Of a DNA stretch of 64,000 nt, positions 1 through 11,980 are shown piece after piece. The position numbers and the translations under genes were made by a program. The stretch is taken from the NCBI GenBank assembly GCA_963854835.1, contig OY978526.1, positions 88,650,846 to 88,714,845 of the forward strand, in the 5' to 3' direction. Each line of letters opens with the position of its first letter. The first letter of the stretch is position 1. The notes under the pieces were generated by a model. It did not search any database. It saw only the letters and a program-made list of their open reading frames with translations, and was not told where the DNA came from. The stretch is from Megamerina dolium (lineage: Eukaryota > Arthropoda > Insecta > Diptera > Megamerinidae).

Positions 1-169
1 GTTTGGGGGCAGCCTGGGAGACTAAACCCAGGCTCAATTAGCACAAGAAGCACCATTTTGATACACCACTGGTGTGACCACTGATATATGGTTTATTCGA
101 ACCACCTTGAATTGTTAATAAACCTACTAATATCATCTATTTTTATCTTAGCGAGTTCATTGTGAAAAT

Positions 170-1330
170 TTCCCTGGTCCCTTTCTGATCGCATCTGTCA
201 TTGTGGGGCCATCCCATCCTTTCGGCCCCTTGGTCCCCCATCGGCCAGTGGCCGGTTATTGTTGAAGTTATTCTGAAAATGTCTGTTCTTGGCTTCCTTA
301 TCAATTCGTCTGTTCTTGACTTATCGTATTTTGGCCAAATTTGCTTGCTTATTTTGCAGGTACCAGTTTTTTTTCCAACTGATCTCCGGCTCTGCTTCTT
401 AAACCTATGGTGGAGCTCTCTTTTAACGACGCTGAGGGGGCATCCGACAGCTACCGACTCGGATTCGCTATGACATGCTCCTCTTGTTGCCAGTTCATCT
501 GCCTACTCATTCCCCTCTATGCTCCTATGGCCAGGTACCCAGATGAGAGTGATGACCATTTTGCGCGCGTTAGTGAGTGTACTCCTCCTTGCATTTTTTA
601 TGATTTCTGAATTAGTTAATGGGAAATTACGTGCCAAAAACGGCTGCTTGACTATCTGACAATATATATGCCTTTGATAGTTTATGTGGATAGTATTCTG
701 CATGCTTCCCGTATTCCAAGAAGTTCTGCTTGAAAGATGCTGGCGTAGCTTCTCAGACGAAAGAACCTGGATACATTGAGATCTGCGGAGTATACTCCCG
801 CTTCTACACCGTTATCCATTTTGGATCCATCGGTATACAGCTTAGTGGTATCCTCGTTGGCCACACGGTCCAGGTCCCAGTCATTTCGAGTGGGAAACTT
901 CACTTCAAAAACTTCTTTCTGAAGTCGAGCACCGAAGCGATGTAATCTGATTTGCCGTACTGCTTTCGGCTTTCTAATATTTTACTATGTCCAAACTGTC
1001 TCGTATTCCATAGGCCACCTGCTTTAATTCTGGTGGCCACGTTCGCTGCAATTAGTTGTATGTGAATGTCGATCGGAAGTTAGTTTAGGATGACGTTCAG
1101 TACCTCCGCTGGGCATGATTGGCATAGCCCCCGTTATTCTTGCACACGCTGCTCTAGGATCTCTGTTTAGGATCTAGCACAACCTCTAGATACGTTGCTC
1201 TGTCAGATAACGGAATTTCGACCCCATTGCGAGAGGGATAGAATCCCCTGAGATATTTTGGACTAAGTTGTGAACAACATCAACTGCGTTTTGTTTGGGT
1301 TAAGGGCTCCTACTAAGGAGTATCTCCGGA
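170..1330 (-). mobile_element. LINE fragment with RNase H domain (3' half, degenerate)
   Basis: Conceptual minus-strand translation gives, in order, the end of a reverse transcriptase (YLEVVLD near 1190-1230, RAACARITGAMP near 1120-1150), an RNase H domain (LYTDGSKM near 820-850, IFQAELLGI near 720-740, WVPGHRSIEGNE near 503-540, then a stop before ADELA), and a C-terminal region containing ITGHWPMG near 255. This order is that of RNase-H-bearing non-LTR retrotransposons of the I/R1/Loner kind; I cannot fix the clade. The frame changes several times and stops interrupt it, so it is a pseudogene. The 5' part (endonuclease and most of RT) is absent, as expected of a 5'-truncated LINE copy. Confidence 0.85.
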
Positions 1331-1764
1331 TTATCGCAGAATCGATGGAAATGAGGTTGCAGATGGTCTCTTTGGAACTCCAATGTACCCTCAATGTACC
1401 TGTGTCCCTGTCTATAGTTTCCATTCACTTTCATTGTTCATGTAATTTCATATAATTGTACATTCTTCGCCATGGAAGCCATCATACTAAAACATTTTGT
1501 ATTTCCTTCTACAAAATACAATTAAATTTGCCCATTTCAAATAAAATACATAAAATACTACATTATCATTTATCTAGGTACATGCCATAAATGTTGCACG
1601 CATTCATTTGGGGTTTTTTTCTGATTTTGTAATTTATTACTGAAAATATAATTTAAATATATACATGCTATACTTAAGATTTGATATCAGTTACTCTGTT
1701 ATAAGTATCTTAGTATATCTTAGTATAGATATATAACAAACAGTTCACGCAATCTATGTATATA

Positions 1765-2101
1765 TCAGGTGTAGTAAAAAGAAATACATTATTTTTCCAA
1801 TATATGGCTTTAGTAATCTGTATCTCGCGTTGTATAAGTGTGTTCGGGTTATGCTAGCTGGCGTTAGAAAGATAGGATTTCGTACTAAATAAACTTTTCA
1901 GGCAGTTTTGTGATTGCTTGACTCAGTATTGTTTGAGCACGCGTCAAAGATGGACACCAGTAAAGAGAAAATATGCCATATTTTACAGTTTTTCTTCGAT
2001 AAAGGCGAAGACGCAAGCCAGACGGCTGGTGATGATAAGTGGGTCATTCACGACACTTCAATTTAATGCAAAAATAATGGATTTCTTTTTACTAGACCTT
2101 A
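1765..2101 (+). mobile_element. Mariner family B, 337-bp internal-deletion derivative (copy B1)
   Basis: Both terminal inverted repeats are present: the 5' end reads TCAGGTGTAGTAAAAAG and the 3' end, reverse-complemented, TAAGGTCTAGTAAAAAG, each next to a TA. The first ~270 bp match the 5' end and transposase start of the long copy at 49919 (shared GCACGCGTCAAAGATGGACA). The sequence then jumps to the last ~60 bp of the element, so most of the transposase is gone. It is a MITE-like product that could only move if a transposase were supplied in trans. Confidence 0.9.
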
Positions 2102-3540
2102 TACTTACAAATAGTTAGTTTGAAAAATAGAAAACAATAGCACCTGCAACAAAAGAATTATTTTACGTGACCATTGTTGCGAAAAACGTTTTGTAGCCAA
2201 ACACCTGAAACGTCTATGTACATAATATAGTATTTCACACATTTTTTCTTTATATATAAGAGTTGTTTTTCTACCCCGCCACTAATATACATCTACAACA
2301 ATTTCACAATTTCTATTCCTATTTGGCACGTATAATAACCATGTCCTTCTTGCCTTTCTACTGCATAGCTATGTATTGCTGATACCTTGCTACATACATA
2401 TTTACGCATGCTTTATTATACCCTTTACATTAATAACTCTTCTCTGTTTTTAATTTTACTTCCTTTTCGTTGTCACCGGACTTCATTGTGTAACATTTTA
2501 CATAGAAAGCATTTGAAATTCCAGCGAATCGCATTGTTGTGTACACAACTAACTAACCCATCTTTGCCTTTTTGCGTGTGTCCAACTGGCTTTTCTTTGC
2601 GTTTTTAAGTGAAACGTGATCTCATTTCAAATTACAATCTTTTGTGGTTTCATATTGTATGTACAATATTTTCTTAGCTCAACTCCCTGGCAAGTCATCA
2701 GTGGGTGGACGACAATATGTTTACCTTTTTAGCCTTTTTTTTTTTGTTTTGATGTTGGTAACTCCTTTGGTTGCAACATTTTTCCAGCAATTTAAGGTAT
2801 AATATTTCACTACTAAATGTATGTGGCAAATAATGCACATACATAGTATTTGGTGTTGGCTTTTACACTTAGGTGACTAAGGTGTTTGGTAATTGTGGCT
2901 CAAAATAAATGCCAATCTATTCATGCAAGGTGTACGCGTTTGTTTTAGCTAATATTCATTTGGGGAATTCGTTAGTAGATTTAGCATTGTTGTCGTCATC
3001 ATCCGCATGAATCCCATAGTTTTGGAGTTGTAGTTTTGTATGTGTTTGTTCACAAAGTTTTGTTATGACTGGTTGGGGCTGGGGGTTGTTCGGTTTGTCT
3101 GATTAGTATGCATGGGAATGAGAAATAAGTCGAAATAAATACGATACGGGTAGTCGTTTTGGGGCCAAGCAGCGGTGTAATTAGTAGCGGTGTAAATGAA
3201 TGATTGAGAGAATTGTTGAAAGGGTTGAATATGCATAACAGATCTGTTGGGAGATATGTAAAGGTAGTCGCGCATTTGCTCACACTCATGTTTTGTAATT
3301 TATAACAAGTGCATTAAAACTTTAGTATTCACTATCTGCTATTATATTAATTGATTTTCAAAATTTGGTCCATTTTTAAACATTCCTAGTTTAAAAATTT
3401 ATATGAAATCTGGGATGTGTGTGGCATAATATCGTCTTTTTCGATTACTATGAGGGCAACTTCGAAGAACTTATACGACTTATAACTTTAGGTCTCTGCT
3501 ACTATCTAAATTTAACACGAATATTGATTAAAAAATAAAA
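2102..3540. other. Gene-free AT-rich spacer
   Basis: No convincing ORF, RNA gene or transposon end is visible. The short ORFs here lack domains and sit in low-complexity sequence. Confidence 0.6.
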
Positions 3541-3886
3541 TAAAATAAATATGTGGCACTTAAAGCCCCAAAGTACTCATTGGCTGAGCTTCTCTTCCAT
3601 TACTGTTGTGCGTGTTAAATTTTGGACAGTATTAGAAGGGACCTACTTATTTTAGCCGGTTCCGAACGGCAGAACCCTTGTGACATTACTTTTTCTGAGC
3701 TTTGTCACAGGGTTCTTTTATAAGCTTTTTTCATGCCAAGTTGTTATTGTCGGAAGAATTGCCAATTGTTTGCCGACAGGTGGGTACCGTTCGGAAGAAA
3801 AATCTTTTCGATATTAAATTTGTTATGAATCAGCCGGGGATTGCACCCACGACCTACAGATCAGAAGGCCAACACACTAACCACTG
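3541..3886 (-). repeat. tRNA-derived SINE, tail type I (copy S1)
   Basis: Read on the minus strand, this begins inside a tRNA-like head (CAGTGGTTAGTGTGTTGG, then the anticodon-arm-like CTTCTGATCTGTAGGTCGTG, then a B-box-like region ending CAATCCCCGGCTGA). A body follows (ATCGAAAAGATTTTTCTTCC, then TTCTGCCGTTCGGAACCGGC), then the type I tail (GAAGCTCAGCC...GGGGCTTTAAGTGCCACA), ending in an A/T-rich run. The head lacks its first ~12 bases and stops abruptly at the RTE-like sequence on its right. Confidence 0.85.
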
Positions 3887-4905
3887 TTTAGGTCTTCCTT
3901 TTCTGCGTCGTCCACCAGCGGATTCCGAATATAACGCTTTCTTGGTAGAAGTGTGTTTTTTTATTCGCTCGACATGACCTAACCAGCGCAGCCGCTCAAT
4001 TTTAATGCACTTTACTATGTTGGTGTCGGCATACAGCTCATACAGCTCATGGTTGTACCTTATTAGATACTCGCCTACTAACGCAAATAGGCCCAAAGGT
4101 CTTGCGTAGGACTTTTCTCTTGAAAACTCTGAGCATTCTCTCATCTGAGGTGGAAATTGTCCAAGTTTCGGCGCCATATGTAAGGACAGCCAAAAGTAAC
4201 ACCTGCTAGCAAGAGTTCTCGTACGCATGATCTCCAGACTGAAGTCATTACTGGTGTTAATGCTGGTTCCAAGATAGATAAAGTCCTTCACTTTTTCAAA
4301 AGCGTAGTGATCAACAGTGACGTGCTGTCCAAGACGCTGGTACTCTTTGTTTGTTGATATTAGGTACTTCGTCTTGCCCTCGTTCACCGTGAAACTCATT
4401 CAACGCGACTCTCTTTCCAAATCTGAGAATGCTGCACTGACTGCTAGCGTGTTCATGCCGATTATGTCAATATCATCGGCATACAGCAAACAGCATGACA
4501 CTTTTGTTGAAAATAGTGCCATTATGTCGTAAATCTGCAGCTCGTATAATTTTCTCCATAATAAGGTTGAAGAAGTCACACTATAACGAATCACCTTGTC
4601 CGAAACCTCCTTCGGTATTACACTGAGGGGAGAGGTCCTTCCCAACTTTCACTGCGCAACGAGACTTAAGCAGTGTCATTCTACAAAGTCGAATAAGCTT
4701 TGCAGGAATACCGAATTCAGACATTATTGTGTAGAGGTAATCCCTTACCAGACTGCCAAAAGCAGCTTTATAAACAATAAATAGAAAATTTGATCGATGT
4801 TGGGATTTACCAGGTCTGAAGCCACACTGACAAGGTGCAATGAAGGCTGTTAAGGATAGGCTTCAACGCAGTACGCTCCATAGAGCCTTGTATGCTATGC
4901 TAAGA
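3887..4905 (-). mobile_element. RTE-like LINE fragment (RT domain and C-terminal region)
   Basis: The minus strand reads QCGFRPGKS near 4830, DYLYTIMSEFGIPAKLIRLC near 4700-4740, the catalytic motif YADDIDIIGMN near 4460-4490, TVNEGKTKYL near 4370, YLGTSINTSN near 4260, then RYNHELYELYADTNIVK, RLRWLGHVERI and GGRRRKGRPK near 3900. These are diagnostic of RTE-like reverse transcriptases, and the copy shares its family with 37605-39303. There is an internal deletion in the region before the HELYELY motif, at least one frameshift near 4400, and a SINE abutting the 3' side. Confidence 0.88.
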
Positions 4906-6621
4906 AGACATTTTCCATTTTGTATATGAATGACTTTCCTTTCCTCTTTCCTTAAATTCTAAGACTGTTAAATAGTTCAATTTAATTGAAGCGCCTGTTT
5001 ATGTCCACAAAAATACTAAAAGATCAAAATTCTTTGAAAGTGTTAGTGTCTAATATATAGATATTTCTTTATATATGCTATTCGTGTTGAAAAGAAAAAC
5101 CGACATTGCAAAAATAGCTACCACTAATAGCTCTAAAAAATATTGGCCAAGTTTCTGGTAAATTTGAAAATTTAAAAAAAATTGCAATTGCTTTTATTTA
5201 TTTTTCTAAATTAAAATGTTCAATTTCGTAATATCCATATGTAATACTGCAAAATATTTTTTTGACAGTTGGCCAATTTTTAAATATAAATATTTATAGA
5301 CATTTTGCTCCTACATACTCGTACACAAGTATTACATTTACATTCATTGTCATTCATTGAATTCAAAAAAGTTCACTATTACATTGTACTTATTTAAATA
5401 AAATGTATAATTCAAAAGAGAAAATGTTCATATAGAATCACTGCCATTCATTCTATGAATAGCGTGATCATATGCCCAAACCAGTACTTTTGATATCCTT
5501 TAAAGCCACTTCAAGCAAACAGCAAAATACATGACCAGTAGAAAAGAGGAAAAACCCAACATATATTCCATATATGTACCCATTCAAATAAAGTAAAATG
5601 AATGAACGAATGAATGAATGAATGGATGAGAAGTTTCTTTGTAAGCTGTGTACTTACTTATCCGTATAGATGTAGTACATACAATGAAAGATATATGAGA
5701 TTTGTAGATTCACAACAAGAAGGCTAAGTCAGCTTTTGCTGGCGCCGTCACGTAATGAAATTGCATTCGTGACGCATATACAATACAAAAATCCACTTTT
5801 GAATTTCATATTGTGAATCGGGCGTTTTATTTTTTTTTTCTCATTCTTTTTGTTTCGCATATATTCATTGTTTTCCCTCTGCACATTTGTATCGTTTCTC
5901 ATAGATTTAGTATCTCATCATGTTTATGATTAAATTTCTATTTTAAATTTCCAATTTAAATTTTCTATATCATGAATATGTGTTAGAATGTAAAATGCCT
6001 TGAAAAGCAAATTGGAAGTATTCATTCGAAGCATTAGTATCAAAGAGTAGCTGTAGTAGTAGTAGTAACAGCATCAGGTGCATTTGATATTGTATTTCAT
6101 TGAAAATGCTTCTAATATTTATCGTTTATGTTAACATTCACAATTTAATAAGGTTTTTTTCCACCCATCCCCCAAAAATAATGCAAAAATATAAATATTA
6201 TTGAAGTATTTTTTCATATGTACGTGTCTGTTTGAATATTTCATATTCGAGTGTAAGTAGATTTTAAACTTTAGCAAAATTAATCCCCTTAATATGTTCT
6301 GCTTGAAGGACAAAGATCAAATCATATTTGATGCAATTTAAACAATTTTCTATGGTGCGTGTGAAATTATTTAGTGAAAAAACCAAAAAAAAAAAAATAT
6401 TGAACGCTTGGTTTCCCTTTGCGTCGGCACTTTTGGGAAAATTAGAAAAGTTAGGTTGCTGCATTGTCTTTGATTAGATTTGCTTTATTATGAAATTATA
6501 AACAGATTGTGGTTTTTGTGTAACATAGTCTTAACTGGCCATAAAATAATTGTAAATATAAGAACTAAATCAGAAACCTTCATTAAATCTGAATCCTTAA
6601 GTTTGAAAGTATTAATTGTTA
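4906..6621. other. Gene-free spacer with microsatellite and small palindrome
   Basis: No coding feature is supported. A (GAAT)n tract lies near 5598-5626 and an imperfect inverted repeat at 5746-5774. Confidence 0.6.
5746..5774. repeat. 29-bp imperfect inverted repeat
   Basis: The arms CGTCACG and CGTGACG are exact complements, and the AATG/CATT blocks inside also pair, around a short centre. It could form a hairpin or bind a dimeric factor. No gene is adjacent. Confidence 0.7.
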
Positions 6622-6630
6622 AATCCACAA

Positions 6631-6966
6631 TGTGGATGCCGTGGCTCAGTGTTTAGTGTGTTGGCATTCTGATCTGTAGGTCGTGAGTTCAATCCCCGGC
6701 TGAAACATAACAAATTCAATATCGAAAGATTTTTCTTTCGAACGGTACCCATCTGTCGGCAATTCTTCCGGCAAAAACTATTTGCCATGGAAAAGCAAAC
6801 TCTGTGACAAAGCTCAGAAAAAGTAACAAAAAGTTCTGCCATTCGGAATCGGCTAAAATAAGTAGGTCTCTTCTAAAAAATTTAACACCCACAACAGAAA
6901 TGGAAGAGAAGCTCGGCCAAAGAGCCCTTTGGGGCTTTAAGTGCCACTTATTTATTTATTTTTTTC
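6631..6966 (+). repeat. tRNA-derived SINE, tail type I (copy S2, complete)
   Basis: The most complete type I copy. The head has an A-box-like GTGGCTCAGTGTTTAGTG and a B-box-like GAGTTCAATCCCC, followed by the common body and the type I tail GGGGCTTTAAGTGCCACTTA with an ATTTATTT run. It is flanked by a perfect 9-bp target-site duplication, AATCCACAA, at 6622-6630 and 6967-6975. That identifies a real retroposition event and fixes both ends. Confidence 0.93.
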
Positions 6967-7210
6967 AATCCACAAGCACCAAATTCCTAATTTTATTGGT
7001 TTATTTTATTTTTTTTTGTTACTTGGAAGAAAGTGTAATTTGAAGAGTATAGTCTGCTTTATATTTATGGGACCATTTGATCTCTGTGCTCTTATCGAGA
7101 TCAGCGTACGTTGAGGTTTCTTGGAAGAAAACGTTTATGTTGTTTTATCTACATTTTTCCTAAGATTCGCCATATTAGCATTAAAGGCCCCTAGAGATGT
7201 TCTAATTGTC

Positions 7211-8226
7211 AACGCAGGCGATCCCGGAACTACCCGACCTAACAAAGAAAATACAATAAATTTGGGAAACTTTTCTTTGTTCCTCAACATAATCTCTATA
7301 TATTTTTCCCAGCGATATTCTATAGTCTGAACTGTTTAGCTTATTAAAATAGCCATCTACCACAGACTCTACCTCTTCATTGTTTGCAAATCTTCTCCGC
7401 TGATTGTTTTTGCTTTTTCAGATAATCAATTAAAATTATCCCACGTGCATCCCAAAAAAGAGACGCCATAAGATTGTCTGCAGATGGAACTGTCTTCGCC
7501 TTCTTTGGACACGATTCCCCCCTTTCAGTCGACTGTTTTGACTGCTCCTTTGTCTCAGGTGTGAAGTGGTGGACCCATGTCTCATCCATGGTTACGAATC
7601 GAGGCAAAAACTCGGCTTTATTACTGCGAAACATCGCCAAACACTCTATAGAAACATCTTCACGACGTTGTTTTTGTTCTATTGTGAGCAAACGCGGCAC
7701 CCGTCGTGCACACAGATTTTTCATCTCAAAATTTTGGGTCAATATACGATGTATAGCACTTTTTGAATTTGAAATCAGTTTCACCTAGCACACACACCCT
7801 TAGCCGGCCATCATCCAATACCATTTTGTGGATTTTCTTAACCATTTCTGGCATGGTCACCTCAATTGGTCGACCACTACGGTGTTCATCGTGGCAGCTC
7901 GTACGACCTCGTTTAAACTCTGCCACCCAATAATTGATGGTCTTAAACGAAGGAGCAGACTCCCCCAGAGTAGAATCTAGTTCGGATTTAATATACATTG
8001 GACTGAGACCTTTCAAACGGAAGTATTGAATTACATAACGGTGGTCAATTTTTCCCTTGTTTACTGAGGTCGTTAACTTTCAAAGAAAAAAAAATGCTAA
8101 AGAACGTGGCTCCTTGAAACTTGAAACATATGTTTTATAAAGTTGCCATTTTCAACAAAGTAATTTTTTTCAAACTACTGCCCCCATCTATATGGCAGGT
8201 CCGGTAGTTCTGGGACCGCCCTCGTA
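7211..8226 (-). mobile_element. Mariner family A, internally deleted (copy A1)
   Basis: The right terminus ends GGGACCGCCCTCGTA at 8226 and the left terminus (CAGGCGATCCCGGAACTACC) is a degraded copy of the same inverted repeat. The minus strand reads GLSPMYIKSELDSTLGESAP and KFKRG-like DNA-binding motifs, then WVPRLLTIEQKQRREDVSIE, the first catalytic Asp in VTMDETWVHH, and VPSADNLMASLFWDARGI. A deletion near 7395 joins this to the extreme C-terminus, removing the second and third catalytic Asp. A small deletion after GEITGIS-like sequence near 7790 and several frameshifts add to the decay. Confidence 0.9.
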
Positions 8227-9110
8227 TAAGCCCATTCTGAATTGAAGACAATCTTTTTCTTCGCTTTGCAACATAATTTTTACTATCGGAAGAATTCTCA
8301 ATTTCTTCTCTCCTGTCCTCTACATACAAAAGACAATTTTTAGCAAGAAATACTGAAAGAAATATTGTTGAGGTGTTCAAGCGTCATGTACGGAATCACT
8401 AACCCTAGCACACCCTTTGGTAAATCTCTAAAATATCTTTTATCCTAAAAATTACATTAATAGACATTTTAACTAAAATTTAGTTTATTTTAAATTTGAT
8501 ATTTTCTATATCTTAAGCACTCTAGTATGTGAGTTCCCCTTTTACAAAAAGATTAAATATACGCAATTTCATTTACTCTCTTACATAGGAGGTGTAAGCA
8601 TACAGTTATAATAAATTGAAAATAGTTTTTATATACATTTTCCTTGACTCTTTTTTCATTAACAAAATATTACTCTTTGTTTCGTGTGTATATTGAATGA
8701 AACTCTAAAAGTTAGCACAACTTTTATGCACTTGAGATGAGTAAATACTATCATATTATGTTCGTTATGTACGTTTTGTTTGTGCATATTTTCTACTTAA
8801 AATGAATATCCCCGAAAGAAATTATTGTATATTCAACCCGATATCGTTTCTAGATTTTTCATTATGTATGTACAATGCATACTTTTCTTGGTAGTATTGC
8901 AATATCTCAATATCACTATTATTATTTTAATCAATCCATGAAGTTTGATACTTTGGAATTAGGGAGTTTTCTTTTTTTTTTTTTTTGTTAATACATTTAG
9001 TTTTTCCAAAGCAAGATAACATTTTCTACTAATATTTTGTGAGGGTAGATGATTTTTACGCGAGATGAATAAAATTGGTTAAAATTTAATGCTCTGCTGG
9101 TACAATTTTA
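8227..9110. other. Gene-free AT-rich spacer
   Basis: No supported feature; homopolymer runs and short meaningless ORFs only. Confidence 0.6.
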
Positions 9111-9133
9111 TTTTACATAGTCTCTTGAAAATT

Positions 9134-10503
9134 ATGGATAAAATGGATAAATGTAAATTTCGTGTTTTGATAAAGCATTAATTTTTGAAGAAAAAAAAAA
9201 AATTCAATGGAAAGCAAAAAATGGCTCCATAAACATTATCCGGACTCTGCTCCATCGAGACAAATGTTAGAAATGTGGATTGATAGATTTAAACCTGGTC
9301 GTATCAGCACAAACGATGCAGAACGCAGTGGACGCCCAATAAAACATAAAAAAAATCCATAAATTGGTTATGAACGATCGCAAATTGAAGATGCACGAGC
9401 TAGCTGACATTGTAAAATTATCAGATAGTAGTGTTTTTACCATTTTACACGAATATTTGGGTATGCGAAAGCTCTGTGCAAAGTGGGTGCCGCGTGAGCT
9501 CACAGTCGACCAAAAACAACAACGTGTCGATGCTTCAACGGAGTGTCGGGCGCTGTTAAACCGCAATAAAACCGAATTCTATCGTCGATATGTAACAAAG
9601 GATGAAATATGGCTTCACCATTACACACCACAATCCAATACACACTTAACTGAGTGGACAGCAGTCGACGAATCGAATCCAAAGCGAGCAAAGACGCAAC
9701 AGTCGACCGGTAGGGGTATGTGGCTGCCCTCTTTCTGAGAGGACACACTTAGGCCAGAAAGGTACATTGTGATACCACCGAGCTTCTCTTCCAATACTGT
9801 TGTGCGTGTTAAATTTTGGACAGTATTAGAATGGACATACTTATTTTTAAGAAGCATTTTTGGAAAATTGTTACTGCCGGCAAAATTGCCAATTCCTGCC
9901 GGCAGGTGGATACCGTTCGAAAGAAAAATCTTTTCGATTTCAAGTTTTGTTATGCTTCAGCCGGGGACCGAACCATCGACCTACAGATCAGAAGGCCAAC
10001 GCACTAACCAGTGAGCTACGGCACCCAAGCTAAGGTGAGGTGATGGTGTTTGTATTTTGGGTTGCGAACGGAATAATATTCATCGTCTATATCCAAAAAG
10101 GAACTACCAACATCAACAGCGACTATTATTGTGAACTTTTGAACCGATTGAGGGGTGAAATCGCAAAGAACTGGCCACATTTGCAAAAGGAAAAAGTGTA
10201 ATTTCACCAAGACAATGCACCGTGTCACAAATCGATGAAAACGATGGCAAAATTGAATGAATTGGGCTTCGAATTGCTTCCCCACCCGCCGTATTTTCCA
10301 GATTTAGCCCCCCAGCGACTTTTTCCTGTTTTCACATTTTAAGAGAATGCTTTCTAGAAAAGAAATTTATGTCCAATGATGCAGTAATCACTGAGACTGA
10401 GGTCTACATTGACGAGAAAGAGAAATCGTACTATTAAAGTGTTATCGCAAAGTTGAAAGATCGTTATACTCATTGTATCGCCCTCGAAGGCGAGTTTTGT
10501 CAA
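9134..10503 (+). pseudogene. Irritans-type mariner transposase, disrupted
   Basis: The conceptual product has an N-terminal HTH region (FRVLIKH near 9155, then WLHKHYPDSAPS near 9220), the linker motif AERSGRP near 9315, MRKLCAKWVPRELTVDQKQQ near 9465-9520, the first catalytic residue in VTKDEIWLHHY near 9600, and after the SINE FHQDNAPCHKSMKTMAKL near 10200-10250. The region around the third Asp reads PYFPDLAPQRLFP, with a frameshift at 10305-10315 where PSDFF would be expected. Stops at the start (after IKH) and frameshifts make it non-functional. The sequence is close to Himar1-type mariners, as judged from the WVPREL, HHYTP and HQDNAPCHKS motifs. Confidence 0.85.
9712..10026 (-). repeat. 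tRNA-derived SINE, tail type II (copy S3), inside mariner C
   Basis: The minus-strand head starts GGGTGCCGTAGCTCACTGG at 10026 and has the anticodon-arm and B-box-like sequence seen in S2. The body matches, but the 3' part is the type II tail: GAAGCTCGGTGGTATCACA, then GGCCTAAGTGTGTCCTCTCA, then GAGGGCAGCC. It lies exactly where the mariner transposase codons for STGKVMA are expected, so it inserted after the mariner. Confidence 0.9.
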
Positions 10504-10550
10504 ACAAGTTTTTTTCCATATTTTTCCTACAGACTTATTGAATGACCTGT

Positions 10551-11980
10551 TATATTTATTTTACATTTGGAATTGGAAAAAATCAGTATTTGTACTATCA
10601 TTTGTCATCACTGGGATATTCAGCGAAAATTCAACGATGGAAACAATTCATTTTCAAATTTTTGTTTGATTAAAAATTCTTTTACATTCCACTCCACAAA
10701 TAATGTATACAACGTTGTATAATTTGAATTTGTAAATAATGGTGATAAGTGAATTGTTTCATAATTGACAAATTCAAATAAAATGTTGTAAACTTCATAA
10801 CAAAAATCAATAGCCTGAAGTAAAGCGATCATTTCATAGTGTACACTAAATTCTTCGCGATCGCAGACATTTATTGAATTCATTTATTTAGAGAAAAGTC
10901 TTCATAAACTTGATAAATTGCACTTTTTAAATACATATCTGTGGGAAAAATACCAAAACACACAAAACATCTTCAATATAGGTAAGAATTTTTTATACAA
11001 ATTCGTTATATACTCGTATGCTTGTTATAGGATAAAATTATCACACCAAACATGCTTCCTGCTATTGCCTTTGCAAAGATTAGTTTGATTCTTTTTGTAT
11101 CCGTTTGTATATTTAGTTTTTTATTTTTTATTATTTTTATATCTTACCTTGGTGGTTGATGGAGTTTGCAATGGGTCATTTATTATTCAGCTGCTTTACC
11201 TTTCAAGTCAATGTAATAGTGTGTAGCAACAAAATAAAGTTCAAAAGCATACTTATGTATTGTATCTATATATATGGTATACCGTAAAGTAGCTTCGCCT
11301 TATTTATACCTCATCAACTGACGCTGTCATTATTGTGTCAGGTAATCATGATGATGATGATGTTTATAGTAATGGTGTCGGTAAGTGCAGAAAGTGACGC
11401 CATATTTCGTTATTATTATGCGTAAAGATACAATTATTTAGAAAATACACATACATATATATTATTGTGTGTATATATATTCGTAGTATGTGTGTATTTT
11501 GTTAATAAATTTTGTTGGAATAACAACAAAGAGAAAATCAATAAATTGCTGTGTGTACTACATATCAGTAAGTTTGTTATTGTTTCATATATTCTTCCTA
11601 TTTGCAAATGCCTTTATATTATATTATGAGCCACTCTAGTGATGCTACGTTGAAAAACGATTATTTAAGTATTATTTGATTTGATGAAATATTATAAAAA
11701 GAGTATTTCTCTATACATTTCTCAGCAGTCTAATAAAAAAAGTCATAATTTGACGCCTTGAAGTATGCAATAGATTTCCTTTCAACTAAATTAAGCAATC
11801 AATTCTTAATATGCTCAACGTAATCGGTATATCAATCAAAAACAGATGTTTTCGATGAAAACTATTTAAAACCGCTTTTTTTTTTTTTAATTTTCTTTGT
11901 GTATTATTATATTGAAGTCTTATACATTCAGTATAGAAATAGAAATAAAAAAATAACGCTACCGAAATACAAATTAATAC
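10551..11980. other. Gene-free AT-rich spacer
   Basis: No coding or RNA feature is supported. Short ATG-repeat microsatellite (ATGATGATGATG) near 11349. Confidence 0.6.

Larger units (their letters stand above)
9110..10550 (+). mobile_element. Mariner of irritans type (copy C), interrupted by a SINE
   Basis: The right end shows a recognisable inverted repeat (reverse complement ACAGGTCATTCAATAAGTC) next to TA at 10551, resembling Himar-type ends. No matching left repeat is visible, so the 5' end is lost and the start given is approximate. The transposase reading frame runs from about 9134 and is split at 9711 by an oppositely oriented SINE, resuming at about 10030. Confidence 0.85.

Noticed and set aside
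6640..6710. Possible functional tRNA gene (A-box and B-box-like sequence)
   Set aside because: The same head occurs at several places fused to one non-tRNA body and tail, with target duplications. It is a tRNA-derived SINE head, and the acceptor and D-arm pairing is not convincing.
7474..7788. Open plus-strand frames of 66-104 codons over mariner A1 (similar ones over A4, A5 and B copies)
   Set aside because: Antisense shadows that recur wherever the transposase sequence occurs.
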